This document shows positions 46,040 through 56,084 of a stretch of DNA of 64,000 nucleotides, one piece after another. Position 1 is the first letter of the stretch, and every line of letters starts with the position of its first letter. Position numbers and translations under genes: made by a program. The stretch comes from Shinisaurus crocodilurus (Eukaryota > Chordata > Lepidosauria > Squamata > Shinisauridae): positions 237,055,546 to 237,119,545 of the forward strand of contig CM037878.1 in the NCBI GenBank assembly GCA_021292165.1. The letters are read 5' to 3'. The notes under the pieces are model-generated. The model saw only the letters and a list, made by a program, of their open reading frames with translations. It had not been told where the DNA came from and ran no database searches.

Positions 46040-46850
46040 GCTATCGCTTAGTCGAATCTCCCCCACCTGCCCGATAAACAAGCGAGCAGGGCCCTTCGCA
46101 GATCTCCAATATTATTCTCATTATCTACACCGGATAGGTGAACCCCATCCAGGCGAACCCCATCTGGGCGATACAGCTCCCTCCGGGCCAAGGATATTGT
46201 GGGATGGGGAATATAAAACCCAATCCCTCCTACGGCCCTACAAATCTCGCCGTTCACTTTTCTAACCGCTCTGTTCAAGGCCTTGGGCCAACTGAAACGC
46301 GGTATCATGAACGACCAAGGATCAGGACTCCCGGCCATCGTTGCCGTATGTATGCCATATCACATGACACCTGCAAAATCAGGGCCTTGCCTTTTGACAA
46401 GCCCAAATCATTCCCCGCCAAATGGAGACCAGGACATCTGGGGGGAAGAACACTGGTCAGTCCAGAACAAAGTGTGGAGGAGGTTCTGCCATCTCATGCC
46501 GCGGCGACCCATCCATTGGACGTCCGCCGAAAGCTCAATCACCAGGAACACCCCATCGGTGCCGTATGTATGCCATATCGCATGACACCTCCCAGATCAG
46601 GGCCTTGCCTTTCAACAAGCCCGGAACAAAGTGTGGAGGAGGTTCTGCCATCTCATGCTCCGGCGACCCATCCACTGGACGTCCACTGAAGGCTCAACCA
46701 CCAGGAAGCCCGACATGGCAGTTAGTCCTGCCACCCAGTAAATCATACTGTGCCCACAAATCAGCACACGGACAGTCCTGCCTCCACCCTGGTGACCTGG
46801 AAGAGAAACACAGCCCACGGCAGTACCATCAAGGCAATTTTGACATACCA
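46040..46850 (-). pseudogene. Ngaro SGNH-hydrolase-like domain, broken and partly duplicated
   Basis: Vertebrate Ngaro elements carry an SGNH (GDSL-like) hydrolase domain after the recombinase; its role in the element is unknown. Here block I reads VLICGHSMIYWVA (about 46730-46775). A central block is VQWMGRR then MRWQNLLHTLF, and the final catalytic Asp-x-x-His block is DGVHLS (about 46133-46147). Between them stops and a partial tandem duplication break the frame. The unit with GCCGTATGTATGCCATATC occurs at 46343 and 46561, the second copy lacking about 59 bases. A further 18-base duplication doubles GVRLDGVHL. The longest clean piece is 46048-46338 (96 codons). Confidence 0.8.
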
Positions 46851-46869
46851 TTAAGGAAATTTTCGCACC

Positions 46870-47330
46870 TAGGACCAGTATGACTGGGACCTCAGAGAAA
46901 ACCCCAGTTTGCCCACAGTGGATGCGACACCAATCTGTATGGAGTGGGCTCGGAAACCCAAATGTGCCAGGCCATGGAGTGGGCTCAGAAACCCAAATGT
47001 GCCAGGCTCAAGTCCGCGAGAGCAGACCTCGTCACCGAACAAAAGCGACACTTAGTCAATGGCTAGCCGTCTTGACGACAAAACAGCCTACCCTCAGCGA
47101 GTCCACGGTCAGCCACAAATGTGTGCAAATGGGCGAGGCATCCTGCTGACAAAACAGACTGCCTTCAGCAAGTCCACGTCCTGCCATGAATAGGTGTAGA
47201 GCCCTGCCAGGACATAGCTCTGTCATTGATCCCGCATGTAGCAGGATGATAGACCCTCTACCCAACAGGTCATGAAATAAGACCGTCTGGCAAAGAGAAT
47301 GGCAAACTGTAGGCCCACGGGGCAAGGCCC
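46870..47330 (-). pseudogene. Ngaro tyrosine recombinase remnant
   Basis: The C-terminal catalytic part of a tyrosine recombinase, the enzyme that inserts DIRS/Ngaro DNA circles. The - strand reads HSIQIGVASTVGKLGFS then LRSQSYW, aligning to the family's H-S-F-R-I-G-A-A-T...G-R-W-x-S-x-x-Y signature. The nucleophile Tyr is present, but the box II Arg (H-x-x-R) is Gln, so the enzyme would be dead even without frameshifts. Two local duplications lie here: ~35 bases (ATGGAGTGGGCTC...GCCAGG, about 46937-47010) and ~77 bases (GACAAAACAGCCTACC against GACAAAACAGACTGCC). The N-terminal part of the domain is not readable. Confidence 0.75.
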
Positions 47331-47394
47331 GACATCTCTACATCTGCCCCCAGGCTCTGAGCAGAATATTGTGCTTTAAAGTGTGCAACGTAAG

Positions 47395-47590
47395 TGCATA
47401 ACTCTGGAGTTCTTAGAGGACATAGTGTTCAGTATCTGCACTGTAGCCTGATTGTCACACAAAAATTGGACAACCTAGTCAGCCAAGTGGTCTGCCAAGA
47501 ATGCACGACCAGGGGCAATAACCCTGCCAGCACAATTTGAGATGGCCAACCAGGCCTTGTAATTGGCGTAGAAATACGCCTAATTAGGGC
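47395..47590 (-). pseudogene. Ngaro RNase H domain remnant
   Basis: The - strand reads FYANYKAWLAISNCAGRVIA and, further on, VQFLCDNQATVQILN then SSKNSRVM. The C-D-N-Q-A-T-V-x-I-L-N block with its acidic residue is typical of the RNase H of DIRS/Ngaro elements, lying between RT and recombinase. At least one in-frame stop interrupts it. Confidence 0.75.
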
Positions 47591-47599
47591 TACTATTTT

Positions 47600-48030
47600 T
47601 TGCTAGAGATGTGGGAATACTGCTGCACTGAATCCCAACTCTATATAGGAAAACTGAGTGTAGAAACAGGCCATGGTACCAGCTCTATACAGGAAAAAAT
47701 TAAGTGTAGAAACAGGCAATGGTACCCCCAATCAAACGCCAATTCACAAAAAGGCCTTCGAACAAATAATCTAATAGTGGACAACCTGTTTGAGGCCCGT
47801 CCCCTTCCGTCAGGCCAATTGAATGATAAATATTTTGCCCCGGAAACAGAACCCAAGAAGGTCAAAATCCTCTGGGTGTACAGGCAGCAGCTTAAATGCT
47901 GGTTTAATATGGCATTTTTTCCTCAAGACCCCGGGACCACAGGAACGGATCATGTGAAACTCACATTTCTTGCTGCCATTTCTTTATCAATTTCAGATTG
48001 GGCCATGTACTCTGCCTAGATTACTAGCCT
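47600..48030 (-). pseudogene. Ngaro reverse transcriptase fragment (degraded)
   Basis: Position between the RNase H remnant and upstream sequence suggests RT. The only readable hint is FDLLGFCFRGK on the - strand, similar to the L-L-G-F-x-x-x-G-K-Y block before the palm. A 50-60-base tandem duplication (TGTAGAAACAGGC(C/A)ATGGTACC, about 47640-47730) has destroyed the region. No YxDD motif was seen. Confidence 0.45.
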
Positions 48031-49235
48031 GGGCAAATTAACAGGGCTGGGGCCATTTAGGAGGTGGGTGCTGGCCTGTATGGACGCTCAGCACAAGCAT
48101 GCGTGTGCGGTGCAGGAAAAACTCAGAACCCTCCCCCGATGGGAGATGGGAGGAAAAAACCTCAAAGTCTCCTGCACCACACACACACACACCTCTTCAG
48201 GCGCAAACAAGTATAATCGCAGCTGGGGACCTGGAAATGCGAAATGTACATATCTCAGATGGCGCCTCAGAGGCTCCACATCTTGATGTCTATGTGCCCC
48301 AGCAATTCGTATGAAAATGCCATGCAAATGCAAGCATAGCCATGAGCCACCATCTTGATGTCTACGTGCCTCAGCAATTCATATGAAAGTGCAATGCAAA
48401 TGCAAGCATAGCCATGAGCCACCCCTCCCCTCTGCCTGTGCCAAGTGAAGTTCATCCTGACTGGCCAAAGACAGCTGGGCCACTGGAGGGGGGGGGAAGA
48501 ATCTACACTGCTGCTGTGGCTTCTGGTTTCTGTTGTTGTTGGGTTTTGCACATGAAGAAGCCCGGGCTAGGGCTACCTGCTGAGGCAAGCCTTGGAGAGG
48601 ACTAAGCAAGGAACCAGCCTTGTTATTTTGTAGCTCTACTGTGTAGGAACAAAAGTGTCTTCTTAATGCTCAATGGTGAGCCTGTTTGCGTGAATGGCCA
48701 TGTTGCCATGCTGTTGTGTGGGTAGCACTCACCACTCTCTGGGGAACCCCCCGCATTGTTGGATGCATCTGCATCTGCCTGGTCACAGGGCCGTGAAGAT
48801 CTAAGCATGCTGAAAATGAATGCAGAACATTATCTTGTGATCTGCTACACATGGAGAGGCCCTGCCCAGCCCACCCCTTCTTGGCAACCCTTGAAGCATC
48901 CAAGTCCTCTTCATCTGAAGAGGAAACACGAGTCGGGTGACGGATGCTTTGCTGGTTGCCTAGGGGCACGTCCTTTGCTCTTCCTGCCACCTTGATCTTT
49001 CTTGGGAGGCGTCTGGACTGGGACTTCAAGCTATAATACTAAAAGAACTTGATGAGAGTAATGAGCAAAATTGAGCAAAATTACAGTAGCACACTGCTTA
49101 ACTTTCACGCTCAGGCCAGCTGTGCCAGAACAATAAGGCACAGGGGAAAGAGGGGGGGAAGGTGGGGGGGATTAAATCAATTGCTTTAATCAATTGGTAA
49201 AAGGTTCATATCCACCTTTCTACATTATCTGCATG

Positions 49236-49425
49236 GCACACAGAAACCTATCTTATACTGAGCTGATCTAACTCAAGTCAGACCCTTGATCCATCTGGCC
49301 CAGTAATGTCGGCACTGACAGCCAGCCATTGCTCTCCAGGGTTTCAGACAGGAGTTCTTCTCAGCCCTACCTGGGGATGCCCGGGATCGAACCTGGGACC
49401 CTCTGCATGCCATACATTTTCATAG
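49236..49425 (-). repeat. tRNA-headed SINE (family B), antisense, inside Ngaro
   Basis: CTTATACTGAGCTGATC...TCCATCTGGCCCAGTAATG, GCTCTCCAGGGTTTCAGAC and, at the head, GATCGAACCTGGGACC (B box in reverse). Confidence 0.8.
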
Positions 49426-49431
49426 GCCTGG

Positions 49432-49560
49432 TTTCATAGATTTCCTAGATCATAGAGTTGGAAGGGGCCTAGAAGGCCATCGAGTCCAACCCCCTGCTCA
49501 ATGCAGGAAACTAGAGGAGAGGGTCTCCCATCAAAGTAATAACCAGGCCTGACCCTGCTT
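49432..49560. repeat. CR1-like LINE fragment inside Ngaro
   Basis: ATCATAGAGTTGGAAGGGGC, then GCCATCGAGTCCAACCCCCT, a widespread sauropsid block usually assigned to CR1-type repeats. Confidence 0.55.
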
Positions 49561-49785
49561 AGCTATCCACGCTCAGACAAGCTGAGCCAGCGTGAGCCAC
49601 AGCGACAGGCAAGCAGCTGCTCTATCACACTGAGCCACAGTCCCTCACTTAAGTTGATCGGGAGGCTCCCCTTTTTTTTTTTTTTTTTTTTTCTTTTATG
49701 GTCAGCTGTGCCAGAACAATAATGCACAGTAACATTAAAACGAGAGAGAGAGAAAAGGGGGGTTTAAGTTAACTGATTCAATTTT

Positions 49786-50028
49786 ATTTATTTATTTATT
49801 TATTTATTTATTATATTTATACACCGCCTTTTTCCTGCAAGGAACCCAAGGCGGCTTACATAATCATCCTCCTCTCCATTTTATCGTCACAACAACCCTG
49901 TGAGGTAAGTAAGGCTGAGTCAGTGACTGGCCCAAAGTCACCCATTGAGTTTCATGGCTGAGCGGGGACTATAACCTGGATCTCCCGAGTCCCAGTCCAA
50001 CACTCTAACCACTACACCACACTTTACC
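49786..50028 (-). repeat. tRNA-headed SINE (family A), antisense, inside Ngaro
   Basis: A (TTTA)n tail, ACACCGCCTTTTTCCTGC, AAGGCGGCTTACATAATC, CACAACAACCCTGTGAGGTA, then the tRNA-like head (TAACCACTACACCACACT). The A box region on the - strand is TGTAGTGGTTAGAGTG. Confidence 0.88.
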
Positions 50029-51421
50029 ACAATTGATTAAACTGATTAAAATTAAATTGATTAAAATTGATTTAAGTTAATGGAATAAATTGATTAAACT
50101 GATTAGAATTGATTTAAATTGTCTGAATAAATTGATAACTTTGATTTAAATTATCTTTCCATGCTCAGACAAGCTGATCCAGCATCAGCCACAGGCATGT
50201 TCAACATTAATTAATTAGTTTAAAAAAAAAAAAAAAAAAAAGGAGAGATATTAGCAATAACTTTAATTGATTGATTGAATAATTAATGGCAGCAGGCAAA
50301 CGAACAGCTGTGGCCCACGTGGCGCCCCGGCAGGAAGCCCCCGGCAAGCCGCAACAGCAAAGATCAGCTGTTTGGCACGAAACTCCAAAGGCGGTCAACA
50401 ACAAAGAGGGCAGCCAGCTGATAAGCAGCCAGACACGTGGCGCAGCAAAGGCAAAGCCCTGGCCATGCACCAGTGGCACCGCAACCACTCGCTGCTCCCT
50501 CTACAATTTGGCTGAGTTGCCTCCCTTGTTCCCTTGGCATGGACCCGGTTCCTGTGTCCCATGGCTTCAATACAGTCGAGATATGTACCTTGCTCATAGA
50601 GATTGTGCCCTGTCTGCTTAGTCACACAACCAGTCGTTATCCCCAAAGAAGCAATACGTTAAAACAGTGAGGGGTTAAAACAGTGAGGGGGGGGAGGGGA
50701 GCCTGACTCCGACAAATTTAAAGGAGGCGAGGAGCAGCCCCGCGATGCGGCTGCAGGAAGCACCGGGCAATCAGCAGCAGCCACAAATTTAAAGGCTGCG
50801 AGGAATCAGCTGCTTTAGGTGATATCAGCTGCTTGATGCTTTAAAGGGTGGCAACAGGAGAGGGACGTGGCCACAGAAACACTGGGGAATCAAACAGCTG
50901 CTTGGGATCAGGAGCAAATAACAACAGCGGCGCAGCAAAAAGTAAGCAAGGGAGGCAACCGGAGTGAAGCAGCGCTGCAGATTCTAATCAGGGCAAGTCC
51001 ACCTTAAATAAACAATGCAGCCGGCTTAATAGAGGGGGAAAGAAGCTCTGCTGGCCGGGGGGGGGGGGGGGGAGGCAGCAGCCACAGCAACCGAAAGTCC
51101 ATTTTAAATAACAAATGCAGCCGGCTTAATAGAAGGGAAGGGAAGGGGAGGGAAGCTTTGCTGAGGGAAAAACCGTGGCGACCAAAGCCCAGCCCACAAC
51201 AACAAAACTTAGTAACTGATTCTCCCTAATCCCCTCAATTAATTAAATTAAAGACACAATTAAGCTAATTAACATGAACAATTAATTTAAACGTAACTAG
51301 GTTTAACGTAACTATAAAGCAAACACACACACAGTACTCCCTCCCAGATTTAAACACACACACATGCCCCAGGAACGATACCACGAGGAGATGAATCAGC
51401 AAGGATGATGGATGTGGGTTC

Positions 51422-51616
51422 AGCCGGAAAACAGCAGCAAAAGAGGCCGTGGGCGGGAACCCAGGTTCCTAGATAAGCCCTTTCCTGTGTCCCCGCCCTA
51501 GTTGAGCCAATGGCTCAGTATCTGTGACCAACCTGACCTGTTACCTGACTCCCCTTTCCTCCCCCACTCGCAAATCTTCTCCCCAGCCCCAGATGAGGGG
51601 CCAGTGGAAGTCTGTT
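51422..51616 (-). repeat. Ngaro split direct repeat A1
   Basis: 195 bp matching A2 (45403-45597) at offset 6019 with two mismatches. On the - strand it begins ACAGACTTCCACTGGCC and contains GGGCGGGGACACAGG and CTTATCTAGGAACCTGG, a GC box followed by a weak TATA-like site, so it probably carries the promoter. Confidence 0.93.
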
Positions 51617-51803
51617 ATATCCCGCCTTTTTTTCCTCTTGCAAGGAACCCAAGGCAGCTTACATGGTTCTCCTCCTCTCCATTTTATCTTCACAACAACC
51701 CTGTGAAGTAGGTTAGGATGAGGGTCAGCGACTGGCCCAAAATCATCCAGTGCTCTCCGAAGTCCCTGACCAAGACACTAACCACTATTCCACACTGGCT
51801 CTC
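51615..51803 (-). repeat. tRNA-headed SINE (family A), antisense, split by Ngaro
   Basis: ATATCCCGCCTTTTTTTCC starts the body, GCAGCTTACATGG and CACAACAACCCTGTGAAGTA follow, and CTAACCACTATTCCACACTG is the head. Its tail continues on the other side of the Ngaro element (CTATTACAT before 44773), which marks the insertion point. Confidence 0.82.
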
Positions 51804-52100
51804 ATGCTTGTGATGTGACAGGGTTAATGATACCAATAAAAACAGCCAAGGAGGAGGCAGTCACGAGGCAGTCACGCTTTCGAATTGGTCAGCCAAAAAC
51901 AAGAGGCCGAGGGCGGGGAGACAGGGGCTTAAATGTGGCTCCCCCCTCCCCGCCCCACTTAAGCCCATTGGCTCAGCCTGCGTAGCCTGATCATGTCTTA
52001 ACTCTCTATTCTTCTCCCGCACGCAATCTTCTCCCTGGCCCCAGAAGGTGGGGCCGGTGGAAGTCTATTCCACACTGGCTCTCATGCTTGTGATGTGACA
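51785..52100 (-). mobile_element. Ngaro A-repeat-like fragment between 36-bp direct repeats
   Basis: The insert 51821-52064 resembles repeat A on the - strand: ACTTCCACCGGCCCCACC, AGCCAATGGGCTTAAG, GGGGCGGGGAGG and CACATTTAAGCCCCTG, a clearer TATA-like site. It is flanked by identical 36-bp copies (51785-51820 and 52065-52100) containing the head end of the SINE and 16 bases beyond. A 36-bp duplication is unexpected for tyrosine-recombinase integration. Confidence 0.75.
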
Positions 52101-53365
52101 ACTGAAACAGCCGTATGTTTGTTATATGATTCCAGTTTTTAATACTAACAGAAGAGACAAATAATTAAACAGGGAAAGTTAATGCTTTAGAAATGTTCCT
52201 TTTTATTTTATTTTTAAATGCTCATGTCTCACTAACCAATCAGCCCTAGTTATCAGTTGCACCTTTGAAGCCAAGATTACTTGGTCTGCCCTTGTTTGTG
52301 CTGACGCTCCACTTGAAACACTGTTAATAAATTCCAGGGTGAGCAGCTTCATGAGATACTGAATTGATACTAATTACACTATGTTGTGGGATGAGAGATG
52401 ACTTTGGTAAAATCTTGCTTACAGTATCCCTCCAAACAAGATAGGGTCACATCATGACCTTGAAGACCTTGTTTACAAGTAAAGTCAGTTACAGAAAACA
52501 AGGTACTTCTCTGTTTGTTGATTTTGCAGATTTATTCAAATCATCTCTAGTATTCAGTCCTGATTGCAAGTTGCCTCTTTGCTTTTTGCAATACTTTTCA
52601 AATGCAAGAGCCTCAGGTTGACATTACTAACAAACTGGTTCATAAATGTACCCTTTCATTACAGCTTTTAGAAACTCAAGTTTTTCAACAGACTAGCCAA
52701 TTAAAAACCAATTGCCAATTAAAAATCTAGTGCTATGCAGCAGTATTTTCACTAAAGGTGGAAACTAAAACAAATATATAAGGTATAAAAAGTGGATTTC
52801 ACTTATTCCTCCCTTTAATGCCATAGGTGACTTAACTAACATAAATACAGTACTGAAAGAAAGGATTAGACATAGTAGGATAAATCTGATGCAGCATCTT
52901 AACATCTGTAACTTGTCTTAAGAGCAGTTAAATTTAAGACAATACAAATCAGTTCCTTCAGTTCTCTAAGTATACAGGCTAGCAATATCTTACTTGAATT
53001 CACACCCTATCCATCTTTACTGGCAAGTAAGTCCTACTGAATTCAGAGAAGACAATATTGAGCTAATGGACCAGTGAGTTCACAGGGCATTACTTCCTAG
53101 TAAGTGTGCATAAGATTGCAGCCTCAGTTACACTTGACTTACATTTTGTGTAATTGTAAGATTAAATGGAAAAGCACAACTGAAAGTAGGTGTTAAAAAT
53201 TATAGTCCACAACAGAGATAAAAAGTTTCCCAAAGTTAACTGAAAAGTGAAATATTCTTGTGGAGAGACTGTGAGGATAATTATGAGGATGAACCACAGC
53301 AAACTTCAGGCTCTCATGCTCCCCCATCTCCTAGCGCGACTGCAAGGAGGTGTTCAGAAGATTCT

Positions 53366-53610
53366 GTTTCCATTTTAGATTAACTGCCTATCACTATGAT
53401 GTCTGAACCCAGACAAACTGCAGTTAGGCATAACCAGCTAACTTCAAACTGGCTTATTTTCACAATGCTAAACTGCGGTTAATCTAAAATGGAAGCATAG
53501 CATTCCGATCTTTTCATGGTCACAAGAAGCGGGACAGCGGGACATGTGAGCCTGCAGCTTGTCCTCATAATGCTAAACCATGGTTTTGCATTATGTGTGA
53601 ACCAGGCCTA
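53366..53610. repeat. Foldback repeat, possibly Harbinger-related
   Basis: A perfect 16-bp inverted pair TCCATTTTAGATTAAC (53369-53384) and GTTAATCTAAAATGGA (53478-53493). A TTATGTGTGAACCAGGCC end near 53600 resembles the Harbinger-like MITEs. Confidence 0.45.
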
Positions 53611-53713
53611 TAAGTAGGCTTGCTCTGTACTTTTTTAAACGGCCAGCTTTGCTTACAATGACCTTAATTTCACTTGGCAAGTCTTTCATATGAAACAGGT
53701 GCCATATGAAAAA

Positions 53714-55300
53714 CTAGCTTTTTTTACCCGGCGTTGCATGGGTCGTCATTTTCCTATAGGCACTATTTGTTCGAAATTCCTTAAGGTAGCTGACTGCTTT
53801 TTGAATGGCTCCATAGGAAAGGTCCCCCGGGACTACACAATGAAATCCCAGCTCCCCCGGGACTACCAGCTCCCCCGGGACTGCACAATGAAATCCCAGC
53901 TCCCCCGGGACTACCAGCTCCCCCGGGACTGCACAATGAAATCCCTGCTCTCCCAGGACTGCACAATGAAATCCCTGCTCTCCCGGGACTACAAAATGAA
54001 ATCCCTGTTCCCCTGGGACTACACAGTGAAATCCCTACTCCCCCCCGGGACTGCAAAACAATGAAATCCCTGCTCCCCCTCCCCTTGGGACTACACAATG
54101 AAATCCCTGCTCCCTCAGGTCCACACAACAATGAAATCCCAGCTTCCCTCCCCAGGACTACACAACAATGAATTCCCTGCTCCCCCCTCCAGGACTGTAC
54201 AATGAAATCCCTGCTTTCCCCCCCCCCCGGGACTACACAATGAAATCCCTGCTTTCCCCCCCTGGGACTACACAACAATGAAATCCCTGCTCCCCCCGGG
54301 ACTACACAATGAAATCCCTGCTGTGTACCCCCCAAGAGTACACAGCAATGAAATCCCTGCTCCCCCCCACGGACTACCCAACAATGTAATCCCGGCTTGC
54401 CACCCCCCCGGGCCCAGGACTACACAGCAATGAAATCCCTGTTCCCACTCCCCCCCCCCCAGGACTACACAATGAAATCCCAGCTCCCCCCCCCTGGGAC
54501 TACACAATGAAATCCCTGCTCTCCCCCACCCCCAAGACTACCCAACAATGTAATCCCAGTTTGCCCCCCCCCGGGACTACCCAACAATGAAATCCCATCT
54601 CACCCCCCTCGTGTAGGCCCTGTGGCAGTTCATACGAACATTCTAAATGTCATTGGAGTGATTTGCATAGACGCTTCTGAATGGCCCCTGCAAACATTCC
54701 AAGTGACGCCATTGGCTATCATCTATTTTGGGCCATATAGGCGCAGCGAGGATTTTTCAGAGATTTAAACCCGCCAGTCTTTGCCCTTGGGTGATGGAGA
54801 GTATGCATGTCAAGTTTGGGGTGGATCCATCAAAACATGATGGAGCCTATGCGACGACGCCCCACACACAACAGTCATTCAGTCAGTCAGTCATTTAAAA
54901 AAATTCTCTCCCTTCCCCCCCCTTTGAGAACATTCTAAATGGCCTAGGAGATTTGCATACCCACTCCTATTGGCCCCTGCAGGAATTCATACGAATATTC
55001 TAAGTGTCGTATGGGCTATTTGCATAACTGCTCCTATTGGCTCCTGCAGCAATTATGAGGTGAGGCTGATTTGCATAACTGCTCCCGTTGTTTTGCCCAT
55101 AGGAGATGAGAGTGGGGTGATTTCTCCCCCTTTTTCACCCCCTTAGGGACGGAATTTCCAAAAATCCTTCCTTAGTTGGTGTCTATGTCATAAAAGCAAT
55201 GTTCCTTCAAAATTTCACGTTCCTAGATTAAACGGTTTGAGCTGGGCGTTGATGAGTCAGTCAGTCAGGAGTCAGGACTTCTTCTTTTATAAATATAGAT
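53714..55300. mobile_element. Unclassified element (TTACCCGG start, TATAGAT end), copy 2
   Basis: Begins CTAGCTTTTTTTACCCGGCG and ends GGACTTCTTCTTTTATAAAT. The 54780-55300 part matches 40650-41171 closely (GATGGAGCCTATGCGA, TTGGCTCCTGCAGCAATTAT, GTTCCTAGATTA). Between 53821 and 54610 it carries a long tandem array absent from copy 1. Confidence 0.65.
53821..54610. repeat. Tandem array of ~37-bp units
   Basis: About 21 units of the form GGGACTACACAATGAAATCC followed by a C-rich spacer of variable length (CTGCTCCCCCC). The first units also contain an 18-bp subrepeat. The - strand is open for 184 codons of GISLCSPGGA-like repeats, a by-product of the array. Confidence 0.95.
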
Positions 55301-55327
55301 AGAAAAGGAGGAGACATTAACATAGCA

Positions 55328-55503
55328 CATTAGCTTAGAAAGCTGCCTTGTACTGAATTGGACCATTGGTCCATTTAGCCGTTTATTGCCTACTCTGACT
55401 GGCAGCAGCTCGCCAGGGCCTCAAGCAGAGCTCTTCTCCATCATCTGTTATATGAAATGCTTTAAGGATATGTCAGCGACCCACTGCATGTAAAGCTTTG
55501 GCT
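55328..55503 (-). repeat. tRNA-headed SINE (family B), antisense, copy 5
   Basis: AAGCTGCCTTGTACTGAATT, GGTCCATTTAGCC, CTGGCAGCAGCTCGCCAGG, then a degraded head. A short further fragment lies near 56455-56515. Confidence 0.7.
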
Positions 55504-55787
55504 ACTCCCTTCCTCAAATGCTGGATTTTGAGTATTCCTGCTCACATTCTCCTCCCCCCCGTTTTTCGCATAGACGGTTTTTCAGCCAGTTACAATCCCC
55601 ATATGAAAATTGTGGTGAGCAAATTCATCGTCTATGGCACTTATTACCTTAAAATAAGCTTACATATCATCCCCAGTTAACCATGATGAGTGCCAAAGTG
55701 TTGACTAGTATTTCGTCCTTTTTCTTCAATGCAACTTTTGAAAAATGTGACAAGTAAGCTAATCCTGCTGTGAATTGGAAAATATCA

Positions 55788-55790
<3 letters not shown>

Positions 55791-55827
<37 letters not shown>
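55791..55827. repeat. (TG)n(AG)n compound microsatellite
   Basis: A TG run passing into an AG run. Confidence 0.9.
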
Positions 55828-55828
<1 letters not shown>

Positions 55829-56084
55829 TAATCATCACTTTAATCAAGTATTTCCCCCCCAGTTTACATTCCTGTAATTTTCTTCCTCTTCCCTCCCCAC
55901 AGTTCAGGTTTTAAATCTTTCCCTTTCCTTTGCAAAATTTCCTGCAATTGTTTCTTAAAAAAAAAAAAAAAAAAAAGTCATTTTGATTCATCTGCTCTAA
56001 GTAATTACCATCCCATCTCTTCTCTTCTATACTTTTCTAAATTCCTAGGATGCATTGTTCTTCTGGTCTATTAATTTATTTTAA

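Larger units (their letters stand above)
48050..51421 (-). other. Ngaro internal 5' region with captured repeats
   Basis: Between RT and A1, where gag would be expected, no intact gag frame exists. A 119-codon frame at 48670-49029 (Arg/Lys-rich, with SSDEEDLDASRV) could be a gag relic. 48290-48420 is a ~77-base tandem duplication. 49236-50028 holds SINE and LINE fragments (listed separately). 50280-51060 is GC-rich and purine-rich, with a duplicated block (GCAGCCGGCTTAATAGA near 51018 and 51117), a G run near 51057, and an A run at 50221. Confidence 0.5.
44773..51616 (-). mobile_element. Ngaro-like YR retrotransposon with split direct repeats
   Basis: Reading right to left, the order is repeat A1 (51422-51616), internal region (46025-51421), repeat B1 (45596-46024), repeat A2 (45403-45597), a 201-bp linker (45202-45402) and repeat B2 (44773-45201). 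A1-internal-B1-A2-B2 is the hallmark of Ngaro/DIRS-group elements, which integrate with a tyrosine recombinase rather than an integrase and leave no target duplication. The internal region keeps RT, RNase H, recombinase and SGNH-hydrolase remnants in that order, all broken. A1 and A2 differ at about 2 of 195 positions, B1 and B2 at about 1 of 429, so insertion is recent. The flanks are two halves of one SINE tail. Old SINE and LINE fragments are carried inside. Confidence 0.88.

Noticed and set aside
49920..50028. A functional tRNA gene
   Set aside because: Only A- and B-box-like segments of a diverged SINE head; no cloverleaf.
53781..54335. 184-codon open frame on the - strand
   Set aside because: A translation of the tandem array (GISLCSPGGA repeats); no independent coding signal.
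53821..54610. CRISPR-like array of regular repeats
   Set aside because: Units are contiguous tandem repeats with C-run spacers of variable length, not unique spacers, and the genome is vertebrate.
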